This document shows positions 45,781 to 57,674 of a stretch of 64,000 nt of DNA, piece after piece; position 1 is the first letter of the stretch; the number at the start of each line of letters is the position of its first letter. Below the pieces are notes generated by a model. The model did no database searches. It was not told the DNA's origin and saw nothing but the letters and a program-made list of their open reading frames with translations. This stretch comes from Areca catechu (taxonomy: Eukaryota; Streptophyta; Magnoliopsida; Arecales; Arecaceae): positions 43,546,949-43,610,948 of the forward strand of contig CM038052.1 of the NCBI GenBank assembly GCA_021397845.1, in the 5' to 3' direction. The position numbers and the translations under genes are program-made.

Positions 45781-45886
45781 CACTTCATCCCGAACAGGGG
45801 ATATTTTGAAAGAAAAAATTCACGTGGTACTGACCGTGTCCATTTGGACCTGACACGCGCCCCACGTCAGCGATGTAGCCATATCA

Positions 45887-45905
45887 GTTGCCCCCTATCC
45901 CCATG
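45887..45905 (-). promoter_or_regulatory. Polypurine tract of Gypsy-C
   Basis: GTTGCCCCCTATCCCCATG on the plus strand gives GGGGATAGGGGGCAAC on the sense strand, directly before the LTR start TGATATGG. Confidence 0.75.
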
Positions 45906-46388
45906 TTCCGTCAAGGCGTCGTGGCTCGGGACATGGGGATTTAATACAGAGATGACATGGATAAGGTAAAAATCTCGTGACATAATTGCCATGATCCCTG
46001 CCGCCGCTTCTGTTGCGCCCGAGACCCTATGAGAGGCTGCCACGTGCACGCGTCTGACGGGCCATTAATGTGTCGTTTCGAAAATGATGCAGTTTCCATC
46101 GAACCGAAGCATCGATGTCGGGCGTGCATCCACGCAGCAGCTATCTGGTGGCCCAGAACGGAAAGAGGCATACGGTTGCTGTCGATTGAGTTTGAAAAGG
46201 AGGGGGACTTTCTGGAAATGAAGTCCCTCCACTTTCTCGCACTCCACCGGCGGTTGCAGTGGTTTTCCTTCACCTTCCTGAGATTGCCATTCCTCTGGCA
46301 CAAAATATTTCGATGAGCATTTGCGTCCTCCTCCTCTTCCTCCATCTCTTAACCCTCGTGTTAGTTTTTTGCTTCTTCTTCTTCCTTC
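45906..46388 (+). other. Upstream region of the Gypsy-C antisense gene
   Basis: Non-coding leader or promoter of the plus-strand antisense gene. A pyrimidine-rich leader (TCCTCCTCCTCTTCCTCCAT, about 46327) precedes the ATG at 46389. No clear TATA was chosen. Confidence 0.45.
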
Positions 46389-47234
46389 ATGGCACGCCGC
46401 CGCTATGTCTCCTCCAACCCGAACGAGGCCGGTCCTTCCCGGCCGAGGACTCCATTGCCTTCTTCCTCGGAAGGGGAAGAGATCCTGGACGAGGTCCGTA
46501 GGCAGCTCCAGCCTGGGGCTGTGACCATAGGCATCCCTAGGGGTCCTAGGTCTCTCCCCGTAGTTTCTGCTCGTCCCTTTTCTTCTCTTCCTCCTCCGGT
46601 GACCTCTCCCTCCGGCCCCTCCGGTCATGCCTCAACGATGACCGAGGATAACCTTTCTTTACTCCGGGATGTCTATGGAATCCCGGATTCGACTCGTCTT
46701 TCCCTCCCGTGGCCTGGAGATGAGTGACCTCGAGCGGCCCCGGGAGGATCGCCTTCTACGAGGACTTCCTCCTTGGGGGTCTTCGATTTCTCCTTCACCC
46801 CTTTTTCCTCTCTTTTCTCAGTCGTTACTGTCTGGTCCCGGCCCAGTTGGCTCCTAATGCCATCCGGGTCATCTTTGCCTTCATCGTCTTCCGCCATTTC
46901 CACGGGTTCGTTGCTCGTTTCTCCCTCTTCAGGGCTCTCTTCACCCTGAAGTGCTACTTCATCGATGATGGCTGGTGGTACATCTCACCTCGACCTAGGT
47001 GCCTCAGGTTCGACCTCCCTTCGTCGATCAAGGGCTGGAAGAACCGATTCTTTTTTGCCTTGGTCGAAGATGTTGACTGGGCCTGGAGTGAGCCAGACCG
47101 GTCTCCAAACCAGAACTCTCAGGTCGAGCTAGCGGACCAAGAGGTCTTTTCACAGTTGCTGAGTGACGCGGTCCCAGCCCTCAATGTTCTACTCTCAGAG
47201 CAGAACTTATTCGAGGCAGGGATCAGTCCCATCC
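46389..47234 (+). pseudogene. Gypsy-C antisense gene, first part (PF04195-like)
   Basis: The gene starts MARRRYVSSNPNEAGPSRPR, a basic then Pro/Ser-rich N-terminus, and reaches LSLLRDVYGIPDSTRLSLP. A frameshift near 46722 (TGA at 46725 in the first frame) leads to the conserved domain: FYEDFLLGGLRFLLHPFF, LVPAQLAPNAIRVIFAF, WWYISPRPR, FDLPSSIKGWKNRFFFALV, then LLSEQNLFEAGISPI. This is the domain annotated in plants as 'putative gypsy type transposon' (PF04195; assigned from memory of the family pattern). The LTR array interrupts it at 47234. It lies antisense between integrase and 3' LTR; its role in the Tat life cycle is unknown. Confidence 0.85.
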
Positions 47235-48964
47235 TGATGCGGGACGAAAAATCAATGAAACCTGGTTATTTGGAAAACAGTGAAACAACTAAACAAACTA
47301 GGACCGTGGGAGGACTAAGAAGCGTCCCGGGACTAGGGCATACTGACACTAAAATCCTAAGACAACTGATCTCTTTTGTTTTCAATTTTCTGGATGGATG
47401 TGGTGAAGGAAGGATGAAGATGGGGGACCGGAAAGTGGAACTCATGGCCCTGATACTTACTCTAGCAGGGGACGCACACAGAAAGTCAGGGGTTAAAGCC
47501 TAAAGGTACCGTCCCGAGGGATCGCAGCACCAGCTACCTGGAGCATAAAGCTACCCTCCCGAAGGGGTCACAGCACCTGCTACCCTGAGAATAAAGCTAC
47601 CCTCCCGAAGTGGTCAGAGCACCAGCTACCCTGAGCATAAAGCTACCCTCCCGAAGGGGTCACAGCACCAGCTACCCTGAGCTCTCATCGAACCCATAAT
47701 GCACACAGCAGGGCACTCACATAGATGCGCTAGGATGACTCTCGAAGGACACGAGGGGATAAAGAAGACGATATAGGGGATAACTAGAGTGCTCATCGAA
47801 CCCATAATGCACACAGCAGGGAATGCCTCACACCCTTCATCGAACCCATAATGCACATAGCAGGGAACGAAGAAAAATGGGCCTCAGCCCAGAACCAGAA
47901 CCAACCCAAAAATTTATATCAAATCATCTTTCTCTTACAGGGGAGAGGGGGCCTTTATATAGAAAAACCAAAACCCTCAGTTTCTTAGCCCCTAAGAAAA
48001 CTAAAAAAGGAAAATAAATTACATCAAAATTCATGTTGCATCAAAAGTGGTGCTGATCTGCTCTGAGAAGTGTGTCATCTTGATGATTTGCTCCAGAAAG
48101 CATGCTGCTCGAAAATATGGGCTGCTCTGAAATCCGTGCAACTCCACTCACGGCCGTGCGGAGGATGGATCATTCGACGGAGCACATGGCCGGCGATCGA
48201 AAAGCAGGCAGCGGATGGGGTCGGCGGGCGGCGAGCGGCGGACGACCAGCGGCGGCTGCACGCGAGGAGGCACATGGTCTGGCACGGCACGCCCAGCGTG
48301 CCATTTGGTCACCCACGGCCGTGGGAGACCTCCCGGGCACCGGAATGGTCGATGGATGGCGGGGGAGGCCGGGGACGGTGGGACGGTGTCCGGCGGACAG
48401 GCGAACGATAGCGGCGGCGTTAGGCGGTGGGCGGCGGCGCCACACGGCCGCATGCGGGCGGACGGATGCCTCCCACGTCCGTTCGTCTTCCCACAGGCGT
48501 GGGTGGCGGCGTACCCCACCGGCGACTGGGAGAGGGCAGGCGGGCGGCGGGAACGGCGACGGGCAGCGAGACGGCGATGGCAGCGGCGGCCGTGGGGCGT
48601 GGTGGGCGAACGCCTCCGCATCCGTTCGGCTTCCCACGGGCGTGGGCGACAGCGGCGGTGGCTGCGGCTTCTGCGGAGAGGGCGGGGGCCGGCGAGCTTC
48701 GGCGGCGGTCCGGCAGGGGTGGACGGATGGTGGGCGGCCCGGATCTGGGACCGGAGGGGCGGTGTGCTAGGGTTTGGAACTTTTAAAAAATTCACCGGAG
48801 AAAGGTTGCAGGAGATGGAATAAAACAGGGATAACTTGGGGATAAACCGAGAACAAAACCAGAATAGCGGGGATAGGTGGAATAGCGGGATAGGAAAAAT
48901 AAAAAAATTCTGGGAAAATAAGAAAAAAGAGAAAAATACACGGACCTGCCCTGGATACCCATCA
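47235..48964 (-). repeat. Array LTR 1, 1730 bp
   Basis: The longest copy. TATATAAAGG on the sense strand lies at 47961-47952. It has four copies of the 46-bp GGGTAGCTGGTGCTGTGACC-type repeat and three of the 29-bp repeat with TGTGTGCATTATGGGTTCGA. The GC-rich U3 block spans 48150-48780. Shares GGGCACTCAC (47711) with LTR 4. Confidence 0.93.
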
Positions 48965-49048
48965 TTCTCCTCGACCACGAAGAAATCGACTCCATCGAGT
49001 TCGAAAAAATGGAGCAAACCCTAATCCACAACTTGCTCTGATACCAAA
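48965..49048 (-). mobile_element. Array internal segment 1, 84 bp
   Basis: Primer-site complement GCTCTGATACCA at 49035-49046; polypurine-tract complement TTCTCCTC at 48965-48972; linker between with GACTCCATCGAGTTCGAAAA. Confidence 0.93.
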
Positions 49049-50696
49049 TGATGCGAGATGAAAAATCAATGAAACATGGTTATTTGGAAAACAGTGAAAA
49101 AACTAAACACACTAGGACCGTGAGAGGACTAAGAAGCCTCCCGGGACTTGGGCATACTAACACTAAAATCCTAAGACAGCTAATCTCTTTTGTTTTCAAT
49201 TTTCTGGATGGATGTGGCGAAGGAAGGATGAAGATGGGGGACTGGAAAGTGGAACTCATGGCCATGATACTCACTCTAGCAGGGGACGCACACAGAAAGT
49301 CGGGGGTCAAAGCCTAAAGCTACCCTCCCGAGGGATCACAGCACCAGCTACCCTGAGCATAAAGCTACCCTCCCGAAGGGGTCAGAGCACCAGCTACCCT
49401 GAGCATAAAACTACCCTCTCGAAGGGGTCCCAGCACCATCTACCCTGAGCTCTCATCGAACCCATAATGCACACAGCTGGGCTCTCACATAGATGCGCTA
49501 GGATGACTCTCGAAGGACACGAGGGGATAAAGAAGACGAGATAGGGAATAACTAGGATGCTCATCGAACCCATAATGCACACAGCAGGGAACGCCTCACA
49601 CCCGTCATCGAACCCATAATGCACACAGCAGGGAACGAAGAAAAATGGGCCTCAACCCAGAACCAGAACCAACCCAAAAATCTATATCAAATCATCTTTC
49701 TCTTACAGGGGGAGAGGGGGCCTTTATATAGAAAAACCAAAACCCTCAATTTCTTAGCCCCTAAGAAAACTAAAAAAGGAAAATAAACTACACCAAAATT
49801 CGTGTTGCATCAAAAGTGGTGCTGATTTGCTCTGAGAAGTGTGTCGGGTTGATGATCTGCTCCAGAAAGCGTGCTGCTCTGAAATATGGGCTGCTCTAAA
49901 ATCAGTGCAAGTCCACTCACGGTCGTGCGGAGGATGGATCATCCGACGGAGCACACGGCCGGCGATCGAGAAGCAGGTGACGGACGGGGCCGGCGAGTGG
50001 CGGACGGCCAGCTGCTGCTGCAGGCGAGGCGGCACATGGTCTGGCACGGCACGCCCAGCGTGCCGTTTGGTCTCCCACTGCCGTGGGAGACCTCCCGAGC
50101 ACTGAAATGGCCAGTAGACGACGAGGGAGGCCGGGGACGGCGGGACGGTGTCCGGCTGACAGGCGGGCGGCGGTGTCAAGTGGCGGGCGACGGTGCCACA
50201 CGGCCGCACGCGGGCGGACGAATGCCTCCCGTGTATGTTCGTCTTCTCATGGGCTTGGGCGGCGACGGACCCCCCAGGCGGCCAGGCGAGGGCAGGCGGG
50301 CGGCGGGAACGACGGCAGGCAGCGGGCCAGCGGCGACCGTGGGCCATGGCGGGCGGACGCCTCCACGTCTGTTTAGCTTCCCACGGGCGTGGGCGGCGGC
50401 TTCTCCGGCGAGGGTGGGGAACGGCAAGCTTTGGCGGCGGTCCGCGGGGGCGGCCGGAGTGCGGGCGGCCCGGATTTGGGGCCAGAGGGGCGGTGGGCTA
50501 GGGTTCGAAACTTTTAAAAAATTAACGGGAGAAAGGTTGCAGGAGGTGGAATAAAACTGGGATAACTTGGGGATAAACCGAGAACAAAACCAGAATAGCG
50601 GGGATAGGTGGAATAGCAGGATAGGAAAAATAAAAAAATTCAGAGAAAATAAGAAAAAAGTAGAAAAATATCCGTACCTACCCTGGATCCCCATCA
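49049..50696 (-). repeat. Array LTR 2, 1648 bp
   Basis: Three 46-bp repeats. TATA box at 49730-49721. Shares TGATTTGCTCTGAG with LTR 4 in the stretch just upstream of U3's GC-rich block. Confidence 0.93.
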
Positions 50697-50780
50697 TTCT
50701 CCTCGACCGCGAAGAACTCGACTCCGTCGAGTTCAAAAAAATGGAGCACACCCTAATCCACAACTTGCTCTAATACCAAA
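50697..50780 (-). mobile_element. Array internal segment 2, 84 bp, mutated primer site
   Basis: The primer-site complement reads GCTCTAATACCA (50767-50778), the only one of seven with a substitution. The polypurine tract is intact. Confidence 0.92.
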
Positions 50781-52469
50781 TGATGTGGGATGAAAAATCA
50801 ATGAAACCTCGTTATTTGGAAAACAGTGAAACAACTAAACAAACTAGGACCATGGGAGGACTAAGAAGCGTCTCGGGACTAGGGCATGCTGACACTAAAA
50901 TCCTAAGATAGCTGATCTCTTTTGTTTTTAATTTTCTGGATGGATGTGGCAAAGGAAGGATGAAGATGGGGGACCGGAAAGTGGAACTCATGGGCCTGAT
51001 ACTCACTCTAGCAGGAGACGCACACAGAAAGTTAGGGGTCAAAGCCTAAAGCTACCCTCCCGAGGGATCATAGCACCAGCTACCCTAAGCATAAAGCTAC
51101 CCTCCCGAAGGGGTCACAGCACCAGTTACCCTGAGCATAAAGCTACCCTCCCGAAGGGGTCACAGCACCAGCTACCCTGAGCTCTCATCGAGCCCATAAT
51201 GCACACAGCAGGGCTCTCACATAAATGTACTAGGATGACTCTCGAAGGATACGAGGGGATAAAGAAGATGAGATAGGGGATAACTAGGGTGCTCATCGAA
51301 CCCATAATGCACACAATAGGGAACGCCTCATACCCTTCATCGAACCCATAATGCACATAGTAGGGAACGAAGAAAAATGGGCCTCAGCTCAGAACCAGAA
51401 CCAACCCAAAAATCTATATCAAATCATCTTTCTCTTACAGGGGGAGAGGGAGACTATATATAGAAAAACCAAAACCCTCAGTTTCTTAGCCCCTAAGAAA
51501 ACTAAAAAAGGAAAATAAATTACATCAAAATTCATTTTGCATCAAAAGTGGTGCTGATCTACTCTGAGAAGTGTGTCATCTTGATGATCTGGTCCAAAAA
51601 GCGTGCTGCTCTGAAATATGGGATACTTTGAAATCCATGCAACTCCACTCATGGCCGTGCGGAGGATGGATCATCCGAAGGAGCACACAGCCGGCGATCG
51701 AAAAGCAGGCGACGGACGGGGCCGGCGGGCAGCGGGTAGCGAGCAGCGGACGGCCAGCGGCGGCCGCAGGCGAGGCAGCACATTGTTTGGCACGGCACGC
51801 CCAGCGTGCCGTTTGGTCTCCCACGGCCATGGGAGACCTCCCGGGCGCCGGAATGGCCGATGGACGGTGGGGTAGGCCGGGGATGGCGGGACAGTGTCCG
51901 GCGGATAGGCGGACGATGGCGGTGGCCTCAGGTGGAGGGCGGCGGTGCCACACGACCGCACGCGGGCAGACGGACGCCTCCCGCGATCGTTCGTCTTCCC
52001 ACGGGCGTGGGCGGTGGCGTACCCCACCGGTGGCCGGGCGAGGGCAGGCGGGCGGCTGAAACGGCGGCGGGCAGCGGGACGGCGGCGACGGCGGCGGTGG
52101 GCCGTGGCGGGCAGACGCCTCCGTGTCCGTTCAGCTTCCCACGGGCGTTGGGGGCGGTGGCGGTGGCGGCGGCTTCTCCGGCGAGGGCGGGGTCCGGCGA
52201 GCTTCGGTGGCGGTCCGGTGGGGGCGGCCGGAGGGCGGGCGGCCCGTATCTGGTGCCGGAGGGGAGGTGTGCTAGGGCTCGGAACTTTTAAAAAATTCAC
52301 GGGAGAAAGGTTGCAGGAGGTGGAATAAAACTGGGATAACTTGGGGATAAACCGAGAACATAACCAGAATATCGAGGATAGGTGGAATAGCGGTATAGGA
52401 AAAATAAAAAAATTCTGAGAAAATATGAAAAAATAGAAAAATACACGGACTTGCCCTGGATACCCATCA
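50781..52469 (-). repeat. Array LTR 3, 1689 bp
   Basis: Three 46-bp repeats. The TATA region is altered (GACTATATATAG on the plus strand). It shares three variants with LTR 8: ACATAAATGTACTAGG, GAAGGATACGAGG and GATCTACTCTGAG. Confidence 0.93.
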
Positions 52470-52553
52470 TTCTCCTCGACCGCGAAGAAATCGACTCCGT
52501 CAAGTTCGAAAAAATGGAGCACACCCTAATCCACAACTTGCTCTGATACCAAA
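52470..52553 (-). mobile_element. Array internal segment 3, 84 bp
   Basis: Primer-site complement at 52540-52551 is intact; polypurine tract TTCTCCTC at 52470. Confidence 0.93.
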
Positions 52554-54107
52554 TGATGCGGGACAAAAAATCAATGAAACCTGGTTATTTGGAAAACAGT
52601 GAAACAACAAAACAAACTAGGACCGTGGGAGGACTAAGAAGCCTCCCGGGACTAGGGCATACTGACACTAAAATCCTAATACAGCTAATCTCTTTTGTTT
52701 TCAATTTTCTAGATGGATGTGGCGAAGGAATGATGAAGATCAGGGACCGGAAAGTGGAACTCATGGCCCTGATACTCACTCTAGCGGGGGATGCACACAG
52801 AAAGTCAGGGGTCAAAGTCTAAAGCTACCCTCCTGAGGGATCACAGCACCAGCTACCCTGAGAATAAAGCTACCCTGCCGAAGGGGTCACAGCACCAGCT
52901 ACCCTGAGCATAAAGCGACCCTCCCGAAGGGGTCAAAGGACCAGCTACCCTGAGCATAAAGCTACACTCCCGAAGGGGTCACAGCACTAGCTACCCTGAG
53001 CTCTCATCGAGCCCATAATGCACACAGCAGGGCACTCACATAGATGCGCTACGATGACTCTCAAAGGACACCAGGGGATAAAGAAGACGAGATAGGGGAT
53101 AATTAGGGTGCTCATCGAACCCATAATGCATACAGCAGGGAACGCCTCACACCCTTCGTTGAACCCAAAATGCACATAGCAGGGAACGAAGAAAAATGGG
53201 CCTCAGCCCAGAACCAGAACCAATCCAAAAATCCATATCAAATCATCTTTCTCTTATAGGGGGAGTGGGGGCCTTTATATAGAAAAATCAAAACCCTCAG
53301 TTTCTTAGCCCCTAAGAAAACTAAAAAAGGAAAATAAATTACACCAAAATTCATGTTGCATCAAAAGTGGTGTTGATTTGCTCTGAGAAGTGTGTCGGCT
53401 TGATGATCTGCTCCAAAAAGCATGCTGCTCTAAAATATGGGCTGCTTTGAAATCCATGCAACTCCACTCACGGTCGTGCGGAGGATGGATCATCCGACGG
53501 AGCACACGGTCGGCAATCACAAAGCAAGCAACGGACGGCCAGCGGCGGCCGTAGTCGAGGCGGCACATGGTCTAGCATGGCACGCCTAGCGTGACGTTTG
53601 GTCTCCCATGGCCGTGGGAGACCTCCCGGGGGCCGGAATGGTCAGTGGACAGCGGGGGAGGCCGGGTACGGCAGGACGATGTCCAGCGGACAAGCGGGCG
53701 GTGGTGGCAGTGTCAGGCGGTGGGCGACGGTGCCACACAGCCGCACGCGGGCGGATGGACGCTTCCCGCTTGCATTCGGCTTCCCACGGGCGTGGGCGGC
53801 GACGGCGTAGGCTTCTCCGGCGAGGGTGGGGGCCGGCGAGCTTCGGTGGCGTTCGGCGAGGGCGGCCGCAGGGCGGGCGGCCCGGATCTGGGGTCGAAGT
53901 GGCGGTAGGCTAGGGTTTGGAACTTTTAAAAAATTAACGGGAGGAAGGTTGCAATAGGTGGAATAAAGCTGGGATAACTTGGGGATAAACCGAGAACAAA
54001 ACCAGAATAGCGGGGATAGGTGGAATAGCGGGATAGGAAAAATAATTTTTTTTTGAGAAAATAAGAAAAAATAGAAAAATACCCGGACCTGCCCTGGATC
54101 CCCATCA
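52554..54107 (-). repeat. Array LTR 4, 1554 bp
   Basis: The shortest copy: part of the GC-rich U3 block (about 53500-53880) is deleted. Four 46-bp repeats. TATA box at 53281-53272. Confidence 0.93.
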
Positions 54108-54191
54108 TTCTCCTTGACTGCGAAGAACTCGACTCCATCGAGTTCGAAAAAATGGAGCACACCCTAATCCACAACTTGCTCTGATACCAAA
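54108..54191 (-). mobile_element. Array internal segment 4, 84 bp
   Basis: Primer-site complement at 54178-54189 is intact; the polypurine side reads TTCTCCTTGACT, with one change beyond the core tract. Confidence 0.93.
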
Positions 54192-55845
54192 TGATGCGGG
54201 ACAAAAAATCAATGAAACCTGGTTATTTGGAAAATAGTGAAACAACTAAACAAACTAGGACCGTGGGAGGACTAAGAAGCCTCCTGGGACTAGGGCATAC
54301 TGACACTAAAATCCTAAGACAGCTGATCTCTTTTGTTTTCAATTTTCTGGATGGATGTGGCGAAGAAAGGATGAAGATGGGGGACCGGAAAGTGGAACTC
54401 ATAGCCCTGAGACTCACTCTAGCGGGGGACGCACACAGAAAATCAGGGGTCAAAGCCTAAAGCTACCCTCCCGAGGGATCACAGCACCAGCTACCATGAG
54501 CACAATGCTACCCTCCCGAAGGGGTCACAGCATCAGCTACCTTGAGCATAAAGCTACCCTCCCGAAGGGGTCACAGCACTAGCTACCTTGAGCATAAAGC
54601 TACTCGCCCGAAGGGGTCACAACACCATCTACCCTGAGCTCTCATCGAACCCATAATGCACACAACCGAGCTCTCACATAGATGTGCTAGGATGACTCTC
54701 GAAGGACACGAGGGAATAAAGAAGACAAGATAGGGGATAACTAGGGTGCTCATCGAACCCATAATGCACACAGCAGGGAACGCCTCACACCCTTCATCGA
54801 ACTCATAATCCACATAGCAGGGAACGAAGAAAAATGGGCCTCAGCCCAGAACCAGAACCAACCCAAAAATCTATATCAAATCATCTCTTTTACAGGGGGA
54901 GAGGGGGCCTTTATATCGAAAAGAGAAAACCCTCAGTTTCTTAGCCCCTAAGAAAACTAAAAAAGGAAAATAAATTATATCAAAATTCGTGTTGCATCAA
55001 AAGTGGTGCTGATCTGCTCTGAGAAGTGTGTCATCTTGATGATCTGCTCCAGAAAGCATGCTGCTATGAAATATGGGTTACTCTGAAATCCGTGCAACTC
55101 CACTCAAGGCCGTGCAGAGGATGGATCATTTGACGGAGCACACGGCCGGCGATCGAAAAGCAGGTGACGGACAGGGCTGGCAGGTGGCGAGCGGCGGACG
55201 GCCAGCGACGGCCGCAGGCGAGGCGGCACAATGTCTGGCATGGCACGCCCAGCGTGCCGTATGGACTACCACGGCCGTGGGAGACCTCCCAGGCGCCGGA
55301 ATGGCTGGTGGACAGCAGGGGAGGCCGGGGACAGCGAGACGGTGTCTGGCGGACAGGCGGGCGGCGGCGTCAGCCGGTGGACGACTACGCCACACGGCGG
55401 CACGCGGGCGGACGGACGCCTCCCGCGTCTGTTTGCCTTCCCAAGGTCGTGGGCGGCGGCGGACCCCATCGGTGGCCGGGCGAGGGCAGGCAGGCGGCGG
55501 GTAGCGGGCCAGCGCCGGCGGCGGCACCTGCGGCGACGGTGGCGGTGGCTTCTCCAGCGAGGGCGGGGGCCGGCGAGCTTCAGCTGCGGTCCGGAGGGGG
55601 CGGCCGGAGGGCGGGCAGCCCTGATCTGGAGCCGGAGGGGCGGTGGGCTAGGGTTCAGAACTTTTAAGAAATTCACGGGAGAAAGGTTGCAGGAGGTGGA
55701 ATAAAGCTGGGATAACTTGGGGATAAACCGAGAACAAAACCAGAATAGCGGGGATAGGTGGAATAGCGGGATAGGAAAAATAAATAAATTCTGAGAAAAT
55801 AAGAAAAAATAGAAAAATACCCGGACCTGCCCTGGATCCCCATCA
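54192..55845 (-). repeat. Array LTR 5, 1654 bp
   Basis: Four 46-bp repeats. The TATA box is changed (CCTTTATATC on the plus strand, near 54908). Confidence 0.93.
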
Positions 55846-55929
55846 TTCTCCTCGACCGTGAGGAACTCGACTCCGTCGAGTTCGAAAAAATGGAGCACAT
55901 CCTAATCCATAACTTGCTCTGATACCAAA
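55846..55929 (-). mobile_element. Array internal segment 5, 84 bp
   Basis: Primer-site complement at 55916-55927 is intact; polypurine tract TTCTCCTC at 55846. Confidence 0.93.
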
Positions 55930-57590
55930 TGATGCGGGACGAAAAATCAATGAAACCTGGTTATTCGGAAAATAGTGAAACAACTAAGCAAACTAGGACC
56001 ATGGGAGGACTAAGAAGCCTCCCGGGACTAGGGCATACTGACACTAAAATCCTAAGACAGCTGATCTCTTTTGTTTTCAATTTTCTGGATGGATGTGGCG
56101 AAGGAAGGATGAAGATGGGGAACCGGAAAGTGGAACTCATGGCCCTGAGACTCACTCTAGCGGGGGATGCACACAGAAAGTCAGGGGTCAAAGCCTAAAG
56201 CTACCCTCCCGAGGGATCACAGCACCAGCTACCCTGAGCATAAAGCTACCCTCTCGAAGGGGTCACAGCACCAGCTACCCTGAGCATAAAGCTACTCTCC
56301 CGAAGGGGTCACAGCATCAGCTACCCTGAGCTCTCATCGAACCCATAATGCACACAGTAGGGCTCTCACATAGATGCGCTAGGATGACTCTCGAAGGACA
56401 CGAGGGGATAAAGAAGATAAGATAGGGGATAACTAAGGCGCTCATCGAACCCATAATGCACACAGTAGGGAACGTCTCACACCCTTCATCGAACCCATAA
56501 TGCACACAGTAGGGAACGAAGAAAATTAGGCCTCAGCCCAGAACCAGAACCAACCCAAAAATCTATATCAAATCATCTTTCTCTTATACAGGGAGAGGTG
56601 GCCTTTATATAGAAAAACCAAAACCCTCAGTTTCTTAACCCCTAAGAAAACTAAAACAGAAAAATAAATTACATCAAATTTTGTATTGCATCAAAAATAG
56701 TGCTGATCTGCTCTGAGAAGTGTGTCGGCTTGATGATTTGCTCCAGAAAGCATGCTGCTCTTAAATATGGGCTGCTCTGAAATCCATGCAACTCCACTCA
56801 TGGCCGTGCGGAGGATGGATCATCTGACGGAGCACACGGCCGGCTATCGAAAAGCAGGCGACGGACGGGGCCGGCGGGCGGCGAGCGGCGGACGCCCAGC
56901 GGTGGCTGCAGGCGAGGCGGCACATGGTCTGGCACGGCACGCCCAGCATGCCGTTTGGTCTCCCACGGCCGTGGGAGACCTCCCGGGCGCCGGAATGGCC
57001 GGTGGACGGCGGGGGAGGCCGGGGACGGTGGGACGGTGTTCGGCGGACAGGCGAGCGACGTTGTCAGGCGGTGGGCGGCGATGCCACACGACCCCACGCG
57101 GGTGGACGGATGCCTCCCCCATCCGTTCATCTTACAACGAGCGTGGGCGGCGGCGGACCCCACCAGCGACCGGGCGAGGGCAGGTGGGCAGCGGGAACGG
57201 TGGCAGCGGCGGTCGTGGGCCATGGCGGGCGGACGCCTCCGCGTTCGTTCGGCTTCCCACGGGCGTGGGCGGCGGCCGCTTCTCCGGCGACGGCTTCTCC
57301 GGCGACGGCGGGGGTCGGCGAGCTTCGGCGGTGGTCCAGCGGGGGCGGCCGGAGGGCGGGCGGTCCGGATCTGGGGCCGGAGGGGTGGTGGGCTAGGGTT
57401 CGGAACTTTTAAAAAATTCATGGGAGAAAGGTTACAGGAGGTGGAATAAAGCTGGGATAACTTGGGGATAAACCGAGAACAAAACCAGAATAGCGAGGAT
57501 AGGTGGAATAGCGGGATAGGAAAAATAAAAAAATTATGAGAAAATAAGAAAAAATAGAAAAATACCCGGACCTGCCCTGGATCTCCATCA
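55930..57590 (-). repeat. Array LTR 6, 1661 bp
   Basis: Three 46-bp repeats. TATA box at 56611-56602. In the GC-rich block CTTCTCCGGCGACGG is duplicated (about 57279-57308). Confidence 0.93.
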
Positions 57591-57674
57591 TTCTCCTCGA
57601 CCGCGAAGAACTCGACTCCGTCGAGTTCAAAAAAATGGAGCACACCCTAATCCATAACTTGCTCTGATACCAAA
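57591..57674 (-). mobile_element. Array internal segment 6, 84 bp
   Basis: Primer-site complement at 57661-57672 is intact; polypurine tract at 57591. Confidence 0.93.

Larger units (their letters stand above)
43597..45886 (-). repeat. Gypsy-C 3' LTR, about 2290 bp
   Basis: On the sense strand it starts TGATATGGCTACATCGCTGA (like Gypsy-B TGATAAGGCTGG) and ends GAGATCGGCAACA. U3 carries the 185-bp trimeric minisatellite. The TATA box TATAAAAGGGA is at 43971-43981. R-U5 is about 350 bp. GC-rich throughout. Confidence 0.8.

Noticed and set aside
44616..45788. A 390-codon open frame (and many others on both strands) in the Gypsy-C LTR
   Set aside because: It lies entirely in the GC-rich 185-bp minisatellite, is open in several frames at once and translates to a low-complexity repeat. 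It is not a gene.
48102..49017. Open frames of 150-290 codons recurring in each array unit
   Set aside because: They come from the GC-rich block, are open in up to five frames, change frame between copies, and several start at TTG or GTG. Repetition of the DNA explains their recurrence.
47235..49048. First reading of the array unit as an ~805-bp LTR plus a ~1-kb interior
   Set aside because: GCATCA in the middle of the unit mimics an LTR end, but no polypurine tract lies there. The final copy ends at the later CCATCA followed by CATCC, and GAGGAGAA precedes that point in all seven interiors.
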